Part shown: piece by piece, positions 34,757-44,597 of the stretch
Layout: every line of letters starts with the position of its first letter
How positions within the stretch are numbered: the stretch's first letter is position 1
DNA from: Deltaproteobacteria bacterium
GTDB taxonomy: Bacteria > Myxococcota_A > Polyangia > Haliangiales > Haliangiaceae
Direction: 5' to 3'
DNA length: 52,837 nucleotides
Assembly: GCA_021413675.1 (NCBI GenBank)
Contig: JAIOQA010000466.1
Location: 1 to 52,837 of the forward strand
Made by a program: the position numbers and the translations under genes
The notes under the pieces: model-generated
The model's database searches: none
What the model saw: the letters and a program-made list of their open reading frames with translations, nothing else
What the model was told of the DNA's origin: nothing

Positions 34757-36451
34757 CTACAGCCCGAGCAGCTCGCGCGCCTCGGGATCCGGCGGCCGCA
34801 CGATCAGGCGATCGACGTTGACCATGCGCGCGCGGATCACGTCGCACACCGGCGTGAACGACGCCTTCTGGAACGCGCGCACCGACGCCGGGTTGTCCGA
34901 GCCGATCAGCGCCCACGCGCGGAACGCGTCGCGCTCGCGCAGCACGCCCGCCAGCTGCTCGAGCATGACCGGGCCGACCGAGCGGCCGCGCGCGGTGGGC
35001 GCGACGAAGACGTCGTGGACGTAGGCCTCGTACTTGGTGAGCCGCAGCGTGCGCCCGAGCTCGGGCACCTCGACCGGGCCGCGCGCGGCCCAGGCGATGC
35101 CCGCGGGCCGGCCGGCGAGCCGCGCCAGCATCGCCACGTCGCCGCGCTTCCAGTGCGCGCGCGCGGTGGTCTCGTCGAGCTCGAGGTGCTCGGCGAGATC
35201 CGCGATGCCGGCCGCGCCCAGCGCGTCGTAGTCGGCCGCGTCGAGGCGCGCGACCTCGAGGCCGGGCGGCGCCTCGATGCCGCGGGTCCAGAGCTGGCCG
35301 CGATAGAGGTGCATCCGGTGGTACTCGGCGACCTCGGCCGCGACGTTCTTGATCTTGGTCCACGCGGCGCGGGCCTGGGCGGCGGCGGCGCCGGGCGCCT
35401 CGCGGGCCGCCCGCGCGCTGCGCGCCACGCTGCGCGCGGTCCGGCTGACCGAGGCGTTGCGGGTCAGCGCCCAGACCTTGACCGCGACCGCGGTCTGCTT
35501 CGAGACCGGCAGCGGCGGCAGCGTGTACTCGTTGGCGCCGGTGACGACGTCGAGCCCGACCCGCCCGCGCGCCGCGGCGGCCTCGGCCTCGTGGCCGAGC
35601 AGCTTGGCGGCGGCGCCCTTGGCGACCCACTGCGGATCGACGGCCATCGCCAGCACGACCGCGCGATCGCCGTCGTCGAGCACGAGCGCGGCGGCCGCGG
35701 CCTCACCCGACGAGTCGTCGATGCGCGCGAGCCGCGCGCGGCCATCCTTGCCGAGCGCCAGCGCGACCTCCTCGAGCAGCGCCGTGCCCTCGGTGTCGGC
35801 GAGCGGCGAGTTCTCGTCGCGCTCGGCCCACTCGAGGCGCGACAGCCGGCGCAGCGCCGACAGGCCCTTGCGCAGCTGCCCGACGTCGTCGCCGAGGGTC
35901 TGGATGAGGCCGGTCTGCGTGTGATCGAGGCGGCCGTGGCCGAGCGCGATGCGGCGCGCGCCGCCGGCGGCGACCGACGACTCGACCGCCATGCCCGCGG
36001 CCGACAGCCGCGACACCAGGTTGGCGCGGACCTTCGACGGATCGGCGAGCGGCGCCAGATCGATCACGTCCCAGTCGGCGGCGCCCTCGATGAGCGCGCG
36101 CGCGAGCGCCGCGCCGGCGCGCTCCTCCGCGCCCGGCTTGCACAGGATGTCGAACGCGGGCGGGCGCGGGCCCGCGTCGCCGAGCATGCGCAGCTCGCGG
36201 GTGCTCACCAGCGCGACCTTGGCGGTCCGCACGTAGAACGGCGCGAGGCACACCAGCGCGTCGTCCTCGCGGCCGCACAGCACGTGCAGCTCGGCGCCGA
36301 GCGCCTGGTAGTACGCGTGCCACCAGGGCACCAGCCAGTCGGGGCCGCGGAACAGCGCGCCGGATCCGCCGGCGGTCGCCAGCGCCCGCCATTCATCGGC
36401 GATCGCGCGGAGCGCGGCGATCTCGCGGATCACCGTTACATCTACCGTCAT
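34757..36451 (-). CDS. BioF2-like/GNAT double acyltransferase
   Basis: 564 residues from ATG 36451. The N-terminal 330 residues resemble BioF2/CelD-type acetyltransferase-fold proteins (LFRGPDWLVPWWHAYYQALGAELHVLCGRE, VCLAPFY, RTELRMLGD-type block). A basic, Ala-rich helical hinge of about 70 residues follows (ARSVARSARAAREAPG). The C-terminal 150 residues are a GNAT domain with EAYVHDVFVAPTARGRSVGPVMLEQL as acetyl-CoA-binding segment and GSDNPASVRAFQKASF. Two GNAT-fold halves in one chain recall Fem/CelD-type enzymes acting on polysaccharides or amino sugars. The substrate is unknown. Confidence 0.75.
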   Translation of the reverse strand: MTVDVTVIREIAALRAIADEWRALATAGGSGALFRGPDWLVPWWHAYYQALGAELHVLCGREDDALVCLAPFYVRTAKVALVSTRELRMLGDAGPRPPAFDILCKPGAEERAGAALARALIEGAADWDVIDLAPLADPSKVRANLVSRLSAAGMAVESSVAAGGARRIALGHGRLDHTQTGLIQTLGDDVGQLRKGLSALRRLSRLEWAERDENSPLADTEGTALLEEVALALGKDGRARLARIDDSSGEAAAAALVLDDGDRAVVLAMAVDPQWVAKGAAAKLLGHEAEAAAARGRVGLDVVTGANEYTLPPLPVSKQTAVAVKVWALTRNASVSRTARSVARSARAAREAPGAAAAQARAAWTKIKNVAAEVAEYHRMHLYRGQLWTRGIEAPPGLEVARLDAADYDALGAAGIADLAEHLELDETTARAHWKRGDVAMLARLAGRPAGIAWAARGPVEVPELGRTLRLTKYEAYVHDVFVAPTARGRSVGPVMLEQLAGVLRERDAFRAWALIGSDNPASVRAFQKASFTPVCDVIRARMVNVDRLIVRPPDPEARELLGL

Positions 36452-36666
36452 TTTGCGGCCGACCGTAGCACGGGCCAGCCGTTGTGCGCGCCCGGCCGGC
36501 GTTGCGTCCGGCAACACCGCCGCCGGGATTGACGCGGTCGCATCGCCTCCGGAAGCCACGCCACCGTCGGAGATCATGGTTGCGCTGCTCGCCATGAACG
36601 CAGTGTTTGCACGTCCGGTGCCGACGCCGTGTCGCGCGGGATCGCCGCGCGTCACGGACGATCCCG

Positions 36667-38013
36667 CTACGGCTTGGGGCGGCGCAGGACCGCGGCGAAG
36701 AAGCCATCGGTGCCGTGACGGTCGGGCCGGACCGCGAGGTACTGGCCATCCGGCGTCGCGAGCTCGGCTGCGTCCGGCCGCGCCGGTCGCCACGCCTCGA
36801 TCGCCGGCACCAGCTCGAGCTCGGGCACCGCCGCGCGGATCGCCTCGACCACCTCCTGGTTCTCGGCGCGCAGCACGGTGCAGGTCGCGTAGACCATGCG
36901 GCCACCGGGCGCGAGCAGCGCCGCGGCGCGGACCGCGATGTCGCGCTGCAGCGCCGCGAAGCTCGCGATGTCGCGCGCGGTCAGCCGCCACCGCGCCTCG
37001 GGGTTGCGGCGCAGGGCGCCGATGCCCGAGCACGGCGCATCGACCAGCACGCGATCGGCCTTGCCGCGCAGCTCCTCGAGGCCATCGGGCCACGAGCCAT
37101 CGCGGCCGAGCTCGATCGCGCGCGCGTTCGACACCGTCGCGCGCCGCGCGCGCCGCCGCAGCTCCTCGAGCTTCTTCGGATCGACGTCGGTGGCGAGGAT
37201 GCGGCCGCGGTTCTTCATCGCCGCGGCCATCGCCAGCGTCTTGCCGCCGGCGCCCGCGCAGAGATCCACGACCACGCCGTGCGCGTCGACGATCTCGGCG
37301 AGCAGCTGGCTGCCCTCGTCCTGCGCCTCGATCGCGCCGCGCTGGAACGGCGCGAGGCCGTAGAGGTTGACGCGGGTGTCGAGGATCAGCGCATCCGCGC
37401 TCCACTTGCCCGGACGCGACTCGATGTTGATCGCCGCGAGCTCGGCCTGCGCCTCGTCGCGCGTCGCGACCAGGCGATTCACGCGCACCGTCATCGGCGC
37501 GCGCTCGTTCAACCCGGCGGCGATCGCCTCGGCGTCGTCGCCGTGATCGGCGACCAGCATCTCCGCGAGCCAGTCGGGCAGCGAGTGGCGCAGCGCGATC
37601 CGCATCGCGGGGCGCCGCTCCTTGCTGATGAACTCGTCGGCCGCGAGCGCGCGCTTCCAGTCGACGTCGCGCGCCGCGCGATGCGCGGCATCGGCGTTGA
37701 TCGCGCCGGTCAGGAGGAAGTACGCGACCACGCGATCGCGATCCGCGGGCGACGCACCGCGGCGTGCCGCTGCGAGCCCGGTGTCGATGCGCCGCAGATG
37801 ACGCACCATGCCATAGAGGGTTTCGGCGACGAACCTGCGTTCCTGCGCGCCCAACCAGCGTTCGCGACGGAATGCATTCGAGAGCTTGTCGCTGACAAAC
37901 CCCCAGTCCATGCGGGTCCGCTGCCAGAGGTCCAACAACAACGCACCGAGTCGACCGCCCTCGACGACGTTGGCGGCAAACCGCCGGTCCTGCGCTTTCT
38001 CGATCTCCGACAT
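36667..38013 (-). CDS. RsmB/NOP-family rRNA (cytosine-C5) methyltransferase
   Basis: 448 residues from ATG 38013 (GGAA upstream). An N-terminal NusB-like RNA-binding region (about 1-140) precedes the methyltransferase fold: SAM motif VVDLCAGAGGKTLAMAA, motif IV DAPCSGIGALRRNPEARWR (with the Cys that aids release) and motif VI YATCTV with the catalytic Cys, followed by ENQEVVEAI. RsmB methylates C967 of 16S rRNA; paralogues act on other sites, so the exact target is not certain. It is divergent from glutamate dehydrogenase. Confidence 0.9.
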   Translation of the reverse strand: MSEIEKAQDRRFAANVVEGGRLGALLLDLWQRTRMDWGFVSDKLSNAFRRERWLGAQERRFVAETLYGMVRHLRRIDTGLAAARRGASPADRDRVVAYFLLTGAINADAAHRAARDVDWKRALAADEFISKERRPAMRIALRHSLPDWLAEMLVADHGDDAEAIAAGLNERAPMTVRVNRLVATRDEAQAELAAINIESRPGKWSADALILDTRVNLYGLAPFQRGAIEAQDEGSQLLAEIVDAHGVVVDLCAGAGGKTLAMAAAMKNRGRILATDVDPKKLEELRRRARRATVSNARAIELGRDGSWPDGLEELRGKADRVLVDAPCSGIGALRRNPEARWRLTARDIASFAALQRDIAVRAAALLAPGGRMVYATCTVLRAENQEVVEAIRAAVPELELVPAIEAWRPARPDAAELATPDGQYLAVRPDRHGTDGFFAAVLRRPKP

Positions 38014-38049
38014 TGAATTCCGATCCCGCGTGGCGATATCCGTTGCGCC

Positions 38050-38067
38050 GACGACCTTCGGGTCGTC
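38050..38067 (+). promoter_or_regulatory. UUCG-tetraloop hairpin in glutamate dehydrogenase leader
   Basis: GACGACC-TTCG-GGTCGTC is a perfect 7-bp stem closed by C(UUCG)G, an exceptionally stable tetraloop. It lies 20 bp before the ATG at 38088, upstream of the GAGGTGA ribosome binding site. It could stabilise the mRNA 5' end or act as a regulator site. Confidence 0.5.
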
Positions 38068-38087
38068 CAACCCGAGGTGACCGACTC

Positions 38088-39410
<1,323 letters not shown>

Positions 39411-39444
39411 TGGCCTGACTGCGTGAACGCACCTGTGTGAGCGG

Positions 39445-39472
39445 CGGGCGAGATGCGCGAGCGTCTCGCCCG
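39445..39472 (+). terminator. Rho-independent-like terminator after glutamate dehydrogenase
   Basis: CGGGCGAGA and TCTCGCCCG form a perfect 9-bp stem around a 10-base loop, 35 bp past the stop codon. The following TTCGCGTT is only weakly T-rich, as often in GC-rich genomes. Confidence 0.6.
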
Positions 39473-39557
39473 TTCGCGTTCCGGATCGTGATCGCCGATC
39501 GCGTTTCCGCGGCGCGCCGATGCGCGACCGCCACGGTCACTGATGTAGCGTGATGCG

Positions 39558-40625
39558 ATGGAGCCGCGCACCGCGCTCGATCGCTGGACCCCACGGGCCT
39601 GCGCGCTCCTCGCGTTCGTCCTCGGGGCCGCCTTCGCGCCGATCCTCGGCGCGGCCGACGCCGCCGCCGCGCAGCTCGGCGCCACCGTCACCGGCCCGCC
39701 GCTGCCCGCCACCCTCGCGCGCATCGCGCAGGCGATCCCGATCGGCGATCTCGCCTACCGCGCGCACCTCGCGCAGGCCGCGATCGCCGCGGCGCTGGCC
39801 TGGCTCGCGGCCACGATCGTCATCGACACCGGCAAGGGCGATCGCGCGAGCACCGGCGGCGCGATCGCGGCCGGGCTCGCCGCCGCCGCCGGACCGCTGT
39901 GCGGCGCCGCCGATCTCGCCGGTGGCGTCGGCGCGATCTTCATCCTCATCGTGATCGCCGCGGGCGAGCGCACCTGGCGCGGAGGCGGCGCGGGCGCGGG
40001 TCTGGCGGCGGCCCTGTGCGCCGGCCTCGCGCTCGGCCACGGCGCGGGCGCGATCGGCGTGACGATCGTGCTCGGCGCGATCCTCGTCCGCCGGCTGCGC
40101 GCCGGCGCGCGCTGGCCCCTGGCCGCCCCCGCCGCCCTCGCGCTCGGCTTCATCGCGGCGGTCGCGCCGCTCGCGATGCGCAGCGTGCGGGTGCGCGATC
40201 TGCCGGCCGCGCTCGCGGGCGATCACGCGCTCGCGCGCGCCGCCGATCACGCGCGCGTCCTGGTCAGCACCGCCGGCGACGACCTCGGCGCGATCGGCTT
40301 CGCCGCCGCCCTCGCCGGCCTGCTCGTGCTCGCGACCGATCGCCGCTACCGCTGGCTCGGCGCCGCGCTGGTCGCCGCGGCCGCCACCGATCTGCTCGCC
40401 GCCGCCACCATCCCGACGCTGACCAGCGTGCCCGCGACCACCGCGGCGCTCGCCGCGATCGCCGCCGGCATCGCGATCGAGCGGCTCGCGCGCACCAGCC
40501 GCCTCGCCGCCGGCCAGCTCGCGATCGGCGCGACCTGCGCGGTCCTGGTCGCGCTGCCCGCCGGCCTCGCGTCCGCCGATCGCGCGACCCCGGTCGTCGT
40601 CGCGCGCCCCGGATCCTCACGTTGA
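39558..40625 (+). CDS. Multi-pass membrane protein, degenerate DUF2723-like
   Basis: 355 residues with about eight to nine hydrophobic segments, very Ala/Gly-rich. The N-terminal part (FAPILGAADAAAAQLGATVTGPPLPATLARIAQAIPIGDLAYRAHLAQAAIAAALAW) follows the layout of DUF2723 GT-C glycosyltransferase-like proteins (GD...LG.xHPPGxPLY...LP.G..AxRxNL), but the HPPG block and most acidic residues are lost. It is also shorter than the family. It may be an inactive or strongly diverged member. Function unknown. Confidence 0.6.
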   Translation: MEPRTALDRWTPRACALLAFVLGAAFAPILGAADAAAAQLGATVTGPPLPATLARIAQAIPIGDLAYRAHLAQAAIAAALAWLAATIVIDTGKGDRASTGGAIAAGLAAAAGPLCGAADLAGGVGAIFILIVIAAGERTWRGGGAGAGLAAALCAGLALGHGAGAIGVTIVLGAILVRRLRAGARWPLAAPAALALGFIAAVAPLAMRSVRVRDLPAALAGDHALARAADHARVLVSTAGDDLGAIGFAAALAGLLVLATDRRYRWLGAALVAAAATDLLAAATIPTLTSVPATTAALAAIAAGIAIERLARTSRLAAGQLAIGATCAVLVALPAGLASADRATPVVVARPGSSR

Positions 40626-40932
40626 CGACATCGTGGGCGTCGACGTGAGCGTTGACGTGGTCGGGAACGTGGGCGCTGACGGCGACGGCGACGGCGACGG
40701 GAGACCTTGACCTTGACGTGATCACGCGGACCTCCACCCCTCCGGAGGTCGTCAACCTGTAACCCATGTGCCTGGTCTGTTCCGGAACCTATGTTCCTGG
40801 TTGCACTGGCTCCGACGCGATCGCGCCAGGTCAACGTCGAGGTTTGACGTTGCCGTCGCCGTCGCCGTCAACGCCCACGGTGTCGATGACGATCACGTCA
40901 ACGCCGACGCCAGCGCCCACGTGGGGGGCGGG
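40626..40932. repeat. Non-coding block: inverted repeat around two IS-end-like direct repeats
   Basis: Arms 40668-40695 (CGTGGGCGCTGACGGCGACG...) and 40852-40879 pair over 28 bases with one mismatch, and looser complementarity extends outward (GTTGACGT motifs). Inside lie a 7-bp hairpin (GACCTCC/GGAGGTC, 40729-40750) and two 16-base direct repeats, AACCCATGTGCCTGGT (40761-40776) and AACCTATGTTCCTGGT (40786-40801), 25 bp apart. The latter resemble the AACCTATGT..CCGGT-type ends of some IS481/IS3-family elements. No transposase remains. It is probably a relic or a dispersed repeat. Confidence 0.6.
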
Positions 40933-41316
40933 TCACTTGGCCGGGGGCGGCTGCCAGAGCTCGACGCGGTTGCCCTCGGGGTCCATGACGTAGCCGAACT
41001 TGCCGGTCGCGTCGTCGACGACCTTGTCCTCGACCGCCGCGCCGGCGGCGCGCAGCTGCGCCAGCATCGCGTCGAGATCATCGACCCGGAAGTTGATCAT
41101 GAAGGACGCGGTCGACGGCGCGAAGTAGGTCGTGTCCGCCGCGAACGGCGACCAGACCGTCAGGCCATCACCATTGCCGTCGTGATCGCGCCACTTGAAC
41201 TTCGCCCCGCCCCAGCGCTCGAGCTCGACCCCGAGATGATCGCGATACCAGCGGCCCAGCGCCGCCGGATCCTGGGCCTTGAAGAAGATGCCGCCGATGC
41301 CGCGTACGCGCTCCAT
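40933..41316 (-). CDS. VOC/glyoxalase-family protein
   Basis: 127 residues from ATG 41316. The two beta-alpha-beta-beta-beta units of the vicinal oxygen chelate fold are visible: GIGGIFFKAQDPAALGRWYRDHLGVEL, MINFRVDDLDAMLAQLRAAG and the closing YVMDPEGNRVELWQP, whose Glu is a usual metal ligand. The chemistry of such small VOC proteins is not predictable (glyoxalase, dioxygenase, resistance). It is divergent from ribF, 48 bp apart. Confidence 0.85.
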   Translation of the reverse strand: MERVRGIGGIFFKAQDPAALGRWYRDHLGVELERWGGAKFKWRDHDGNGDGLTVWSPFAADTTYFAPSTASFMINFRVDDLDAMLAQLRAAGAAVEDKVVDDATGKFGYVMDPEGNRVELWQPPPAK

Positions 41317-41364
41317 GCGCGCGAGCGTACCAGCCTCGCCCGATCGATCGTATGGTCTGCCGCG

Positions 41365-42288
41365 ATGGACGTGTTCGACGGCGTCGATGCCCTGCCCGCC
41401 CTGCCCACCCCGGTGGTGGCGCTGGGCAACTTCGACGGCGTGCACCTCGGCCACCGCGCGCTGTTCGCGGCCACGATCCGCGCGGCCCGGGCGATCGGCG
41501 GCACCGCGGTCGCGCTGACCTTCGCGCCCCACCCGTCCACGATCCTCGCGCCGGCCCGCGCGCCGCGGCTGCTCACCGCGCGCGCCCGCAAGCTCGAGCT
41601 GATCGCCGCCGCCGGCATCGACGCGACCGTGATCGTGCCGTTCACGCCGGCGACCGCGCAGCTGTCCGCCGACGAGTTCATCGACGGCATCGTCGTGCGC
41701 GCCCTGGCCGCGCGCCACGTCGTCGTCGGCTGGGACTTCTGCTACGGCCGGGCCCGCGCCGGCACGGTCGAGACCCTGCGGGCCCACGGCGCCCGCGCCG
41801 GCTTCGCGGTCGAGGTCGTCGACAAGGTCGAGATCGACGGCGCGGTCGCGTCGTCGACCGGGATCCGCGCCGCGCTGACGATCGGCGACGTCGCCGCCGC
41901 GCGCCAGCTGCTCGGCCGGCCGCCCGAGGTCACCGGCGTGGTCGTGCACGGCAAGAAGCTCGGCCGCACGATCGGCGTGCCCACCGCCAACGTCGCGCCC
42001 GACACCGAGCTGGTGCTCGGCCCCGGGATCTACGCCTGCCGGCTGGTGACCGCGGACGGGATCGCGCGCGACGCGGTCGCGAGCCTCGGCACCAACCCCA
42101 CGGTCACGCAGAACGGCCCGATCGTGCTCGAGGTCCACGTGCTCGACTGGCAGGGCGACCTCTACGACCAGCGCGTCCGCGTCGACGTGATCGCGCGGCT
42201 CCGCGACGAGGCCCGCTTCGACGGGCTCGACGCCCTGGTCGCGCAGATCGCGCGCGACATCGCCGCCGCGCGCGCCGCGCTCGCGTAG
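41365..42288 (+). CDS. ribF: Bifunctional riboflavin kinase / FAD synthetase
   Basis: 307 residues from ATG 41365. The N-terminal nucleotidyltransferase domain has GNFDGVHLGHRALF, FAPHPSTIL, and WDFCYGRARAGT; the SSTGIRAAL block ends it. The C-terminal flavokinase domain has GVVVHGKKLGRTIGVPTANV, SLGTNPTV, LEVHVLDWQGDLYDQ and a final helix. It phosphorylates riboflavin to FMN and adenylylates it to FAD. All signature motifs are intact and the length is typical. No operon partner on the same strand is close: dapA starts about 200 bp later. Confidence 0.95.
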   Translation: MDVFDGVDALPALPTPVVALGNFDGVHLGHRALFAATIRAARAIGGTAVALTFAPHPSTILAPARAPRLLTARARKLELIAAAGIDATVIVPFTPATAQLSADEFIDGIVVRALAARHVVVGWDFCYGRARAGTVETLRAHGARAGFAVEVVDKVEIDGAVASSTGIRAALTIGDVAAARQLLGRPPEVTGVVVHGKKLGRTIGVPTANVAPDTELVLGPGIYACRLVTADGIARDAVASLGTNPTVTQNGPIVLEVHVLDWQGDLYDQRVRVDVIARLRDEARFDGLDALVAQIARDIAAARAALA

Positions 42289-42485
42289 CCGCGCGCGCCG
42301 CGACACCTCGTCGCGCGGACGACCGGCACAGCGCCGCCGCGCACCGCGCCGCGACGGAATCCGGTTCGCGTTCGCGGCGTTTGCGGCGGGGAAATCCGTG
42401 GCCCGGTGTCGGCGTTCTCTGTTATGAGAACTGCACCAACGCATCCGTCAGACCCGCGCCGCTCGCGCGCGGACCGGAGCCTTCG

Positions 42486-43385
42486 ATGACGACCTCCACG
42501 CCTGTCCGCCATCCCCTCACCGGCTGCATGACCGCGCTCTGCACCCCGTTTCGCGGCGGTGCCGTCGACTACGACGCGCTCACCAAGCTGGTCGACTGGC
42601 AGATCGAGAGCGGCATCGACGCGATCGTCGCCGTCGGCACCACCGGCGAGTCGGCGACCCTCGAGGTCGACGAGCACATCGCGGTGATCGCGCACACCGT
42701 CAAGGTGGCGCGCGGCCGCATCCCGATCATCGCCGGCGCCGGCGGCAACTCGACCAAGGAAGCGATCGAGCTGACCCGCGCCAGCGAGGGCGTGGGCGCC
42801 TCCGGCCTGCTCCACGTCACGCCCTACTACAACAAGCCCACGCAGGACGGCCTGTACCGCCACTTCGAGGCGATCTGCAGCGTCACCAAGCTGCCGGTGC
42901 TGCTCTACAACGTGCCGTCGCGGACCGCCGTCGACCTCCTGCCCGACACCGTCGTGCGCCTCGCCGAGATCGACAACGTCGTCGGCATCAAGGAGGCGAC
43001 CGGCAACCTCGCGCGCGCGACCGAGCTCGTCGCCCGCGTCGGCCACCGCATCGCGATCATCTCGGGCGACGACGACACCGCGTTCCCGCTGTACGCGGTC
43101 GGCGCCCATGGCGTGATCTCGGTGGTCTCGAACATCGCGCCGGTGCACATGGCCGAGATGTGGGACGCCGCGGTCGCCGGCGACTGGGCCAAGGCGCGCA
43201 AGCTGCACTTCGCGCTGCGCGCGATCAACCGCGCGCTGTTCGTCGAGACCAACCCGATCCCGGTCAAGGCCGCGCTGGCGCTGCTCGGCCGCTGCGCCAA
43301 CGAGCTGCGTCCGCCGATGTACCCGGCGACCGCCGCGACCGTGGAGGCGCTCAAGAAGGCGATGACCGCCGAGGGCCTGCTTTGA
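42486..43385 (+). CDS. dapA: 4-hydroxy-tetrahydrodipicolinate synthase
   Basis: 299 residues; ATG 42486 follows GGAG. TIM-barrel of the DapA family with GTTGESATL (51-59), catalytic Tyr141 (YNVPSRT) and the Schiff-base Lys169 (GIKEATG), as well as HVTPYYNKP. It condenses pyruvate with aspartate semialdehyde in lysine and diaminopimelate (peptidoglycan) synthesis. Its stop overlaps the TTG start of dapB by 2 bases, so the two are translationally coupled. Confidence 0.95.
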   Translation: MTTSTPVRHPLTGCMTALCTPFRGGAVDYDALTKLVDWQIESGIDAIVAVGTTGESATLEVDEHIAVIAHTVKVARGRIPIIAGAGGNSTKEAIELTRASEGVGASGLLHVTPYYNKPTQDGLYRHFEAICSVTKLPVLLYNVPSRTAVDLLPDTVVRLAEIDNVVGIKEATGNLARATELVARVGHRIAIISGDDDTAFPLYAVGAHGVISVVSNIAPVHMAEMWDAAVAGDWAKARKLHFALRAINRALFVETNPIPVKAALALLGRCANELRPPMYPATAATVEALKKAMTAEGLL

Positions 43386-44173
43386 GCGCAGGCGCCGCGC
43401 GCGTCTGCGTGCTGGGGCCGTCGGGCCGCATGGGCCAGGCCCTGCTCGCCGCCGCGCAGCCGCAGCTCCGCATCACCGCCGCGGTCGATCGCGCGGGCGC
43501 GCCGGGCCAGGGCACGCCCATCGGCCTCGGCACCGATGTCCGGGTCTCGGACGACCTGGCCGCGGGCCTCGCCGCCGCCGACGTCGTCATCGACTTCACC
43601 TCGCCCGAGGCCACGCTCGCGACCGCGCGGGCCGCGCGCGCCCAGCGCAAGGCGTGCGTCGTCGGCACCACCGGCCTCGGCGCCGAGGCCCAGGCCGCGC
43701 TCGCCGAGCTCGCGACCGTCGCGCCGATCGTCGTCGCCGCCAACTTCTCGCTCGGCGTCAACCTGCTGCTCGGCCTGGCCCGGACCGCGGCGCGCGTGCT
43801 CGGCGACTGGGACGCCGAGATCTCCGAGATCCACCACAACCGCAAGCGCGACGCGCCGAGCGGCACTGCGCTCGCGATCGCCCGCGCGATCGCGGCCGGC
43901 CGCGACGTCGACTACGATCAGGTCAAGCGCCACAGCCGCGACGGCGACGTCGGGCCGCGCCCGGCGGGCGAGATCGGCGTCACCGCGATCCGCGGCGGCG
44001 GCGTGATCGGCGAGCACACCGCGTTCTTCTTCGGCCCCGACGAGCGCATCGAGCTGAGCCACAAGGCGGGGTCGCGCACGATCTTCGCCGCCGGCGCGAT
44101 CCGCGCCGCGGCCTGGGTCGTCGGCAAGCCGCCCGGCCAGTACGATATGATCGACGTCCTGGGGCTGCGGTGA
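43382..44173 (+). CDS. dapB: 4-hydroxy-tetrahydrodipicolinate reductase
   Basis: 263 residues from a TTG start at 43382 that overlaps the dapA stop (TTGA). Rossmann motif VLGPSGRMGQALL, FTSPEATL, VVGTTGLG, ANFSLGVNLL, and the catalytic block EISEIHHNRKRDAPSGTALAIA with the His-His pair. The C-terminal part has RAGEIGVTAIRGG-type and EHTAFF motifs. The GPSGRMG loop replaces the common GAxGRMG. It reduces the DapA product to tetrahydrodipicolinate with NAD(P)H. The previous step's gene is directly upstream. Confidence 0.95.
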   Translation: MSAGAARVCVLGPSGRMGQALLAAAQPQLRITAAVDRAGAPGQGTPIGLGTDVRVSDDLAAGLAAADVVIDFTSPEATLATARAARAQRKACVVGTTGLGAEAQAALAELATVAPIVVAANFSLGVNLLLGLARTAARVLGDWDAEISEIHHNRKRDAPSGTALAIARAIAAGRDVDYDQVKRHSRDGDVGPRPAGEIGVTAIRGGGVIGEHTAFFFGPDERIELSHKAGSRTIFAAGAIRAAAWVVGKPPGQYDMIDVLGLR

Positions 44174-44562
44174 AGCCAACCGTCCTGCAGCGCGTGCGCT
44201 ACGCGGTGTGGCTGCCGTGGCTGTTCGGCGCGTGCGCCGCGATCAACGCGCTGGCCGCGGTGACCACGCACCAGCCGATGCAGGGCCTGCTCACGATCCT
44301 CACCGGCGGCATCGGCATCGCCTACGCGCTCAACCCGATCCTCGAGCTGACCGCGACCGAGCTGCGCCTCAAGAACGCGTGGGGCATGACCGTGCGCGCC
44401 GTCCGGTTCCGCTCGCTCGGCGACCTCGAGCTCGAGGGCCGCACGATCTGGATCCGCACCGCGGAGGGCCAGCGCACCCGGCTGACCGCGCGGCTGGTCC
44501 ACGGCGCCGACTGGGCCGCGTTCGTCGACCGCGTCGCCAGCGCGCGGCCGCCCTCGCCCTGA
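44170..44562 (+). CDS. Small membrane protein with PH-like domain
   Basis: 130 residues from GTG 44170, overlapping the dapB stop by 4 nt. Two membrane segments (about 12-32 and 38-56) precede a short beta-rich cytoplasmic part (ELTATELRLKNAWGMTVRAVRFRSLGDLELEGRTIWIRT) like bacterial PH/YdbT-type domains. Coupling to dapA-dapB may be only a transcriptional link. No function can be assigned. Confidence 0.72.
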   Translation: MKPTVLQRVRYAVWLPWLFGACAAINALAAVTTHQPMQGLLTILTGGIGIAYALNPILELTATELRLKNAWGMTVRAVRFRSLGDLELEGRTIWIRTAEGQRTRLTARLVHGADWAAFVDRVASARPPSP

Positions 44563-44597
44563 TCGCTGCTCGACGGCCGCTGGTGGCGCGCGATCAG
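44559..44597. terminator. Possible bidirectional terminator
   Basis: CTGATCGC (44559-44566) and GCGATCAG (44590-44597) are an 8-bp perfect stem with a 23-base loop between two convergent genes, overlapping both stop codons. There is no T-run, so evidence is modest. Confidence 0.35.

Noticed and set aside
42400..42440. Sigma-70 promoter before dapA (TGTTAT)
   Set aside because: A -10-like hexamer exists but no -35 match lies at 16-18 bp.
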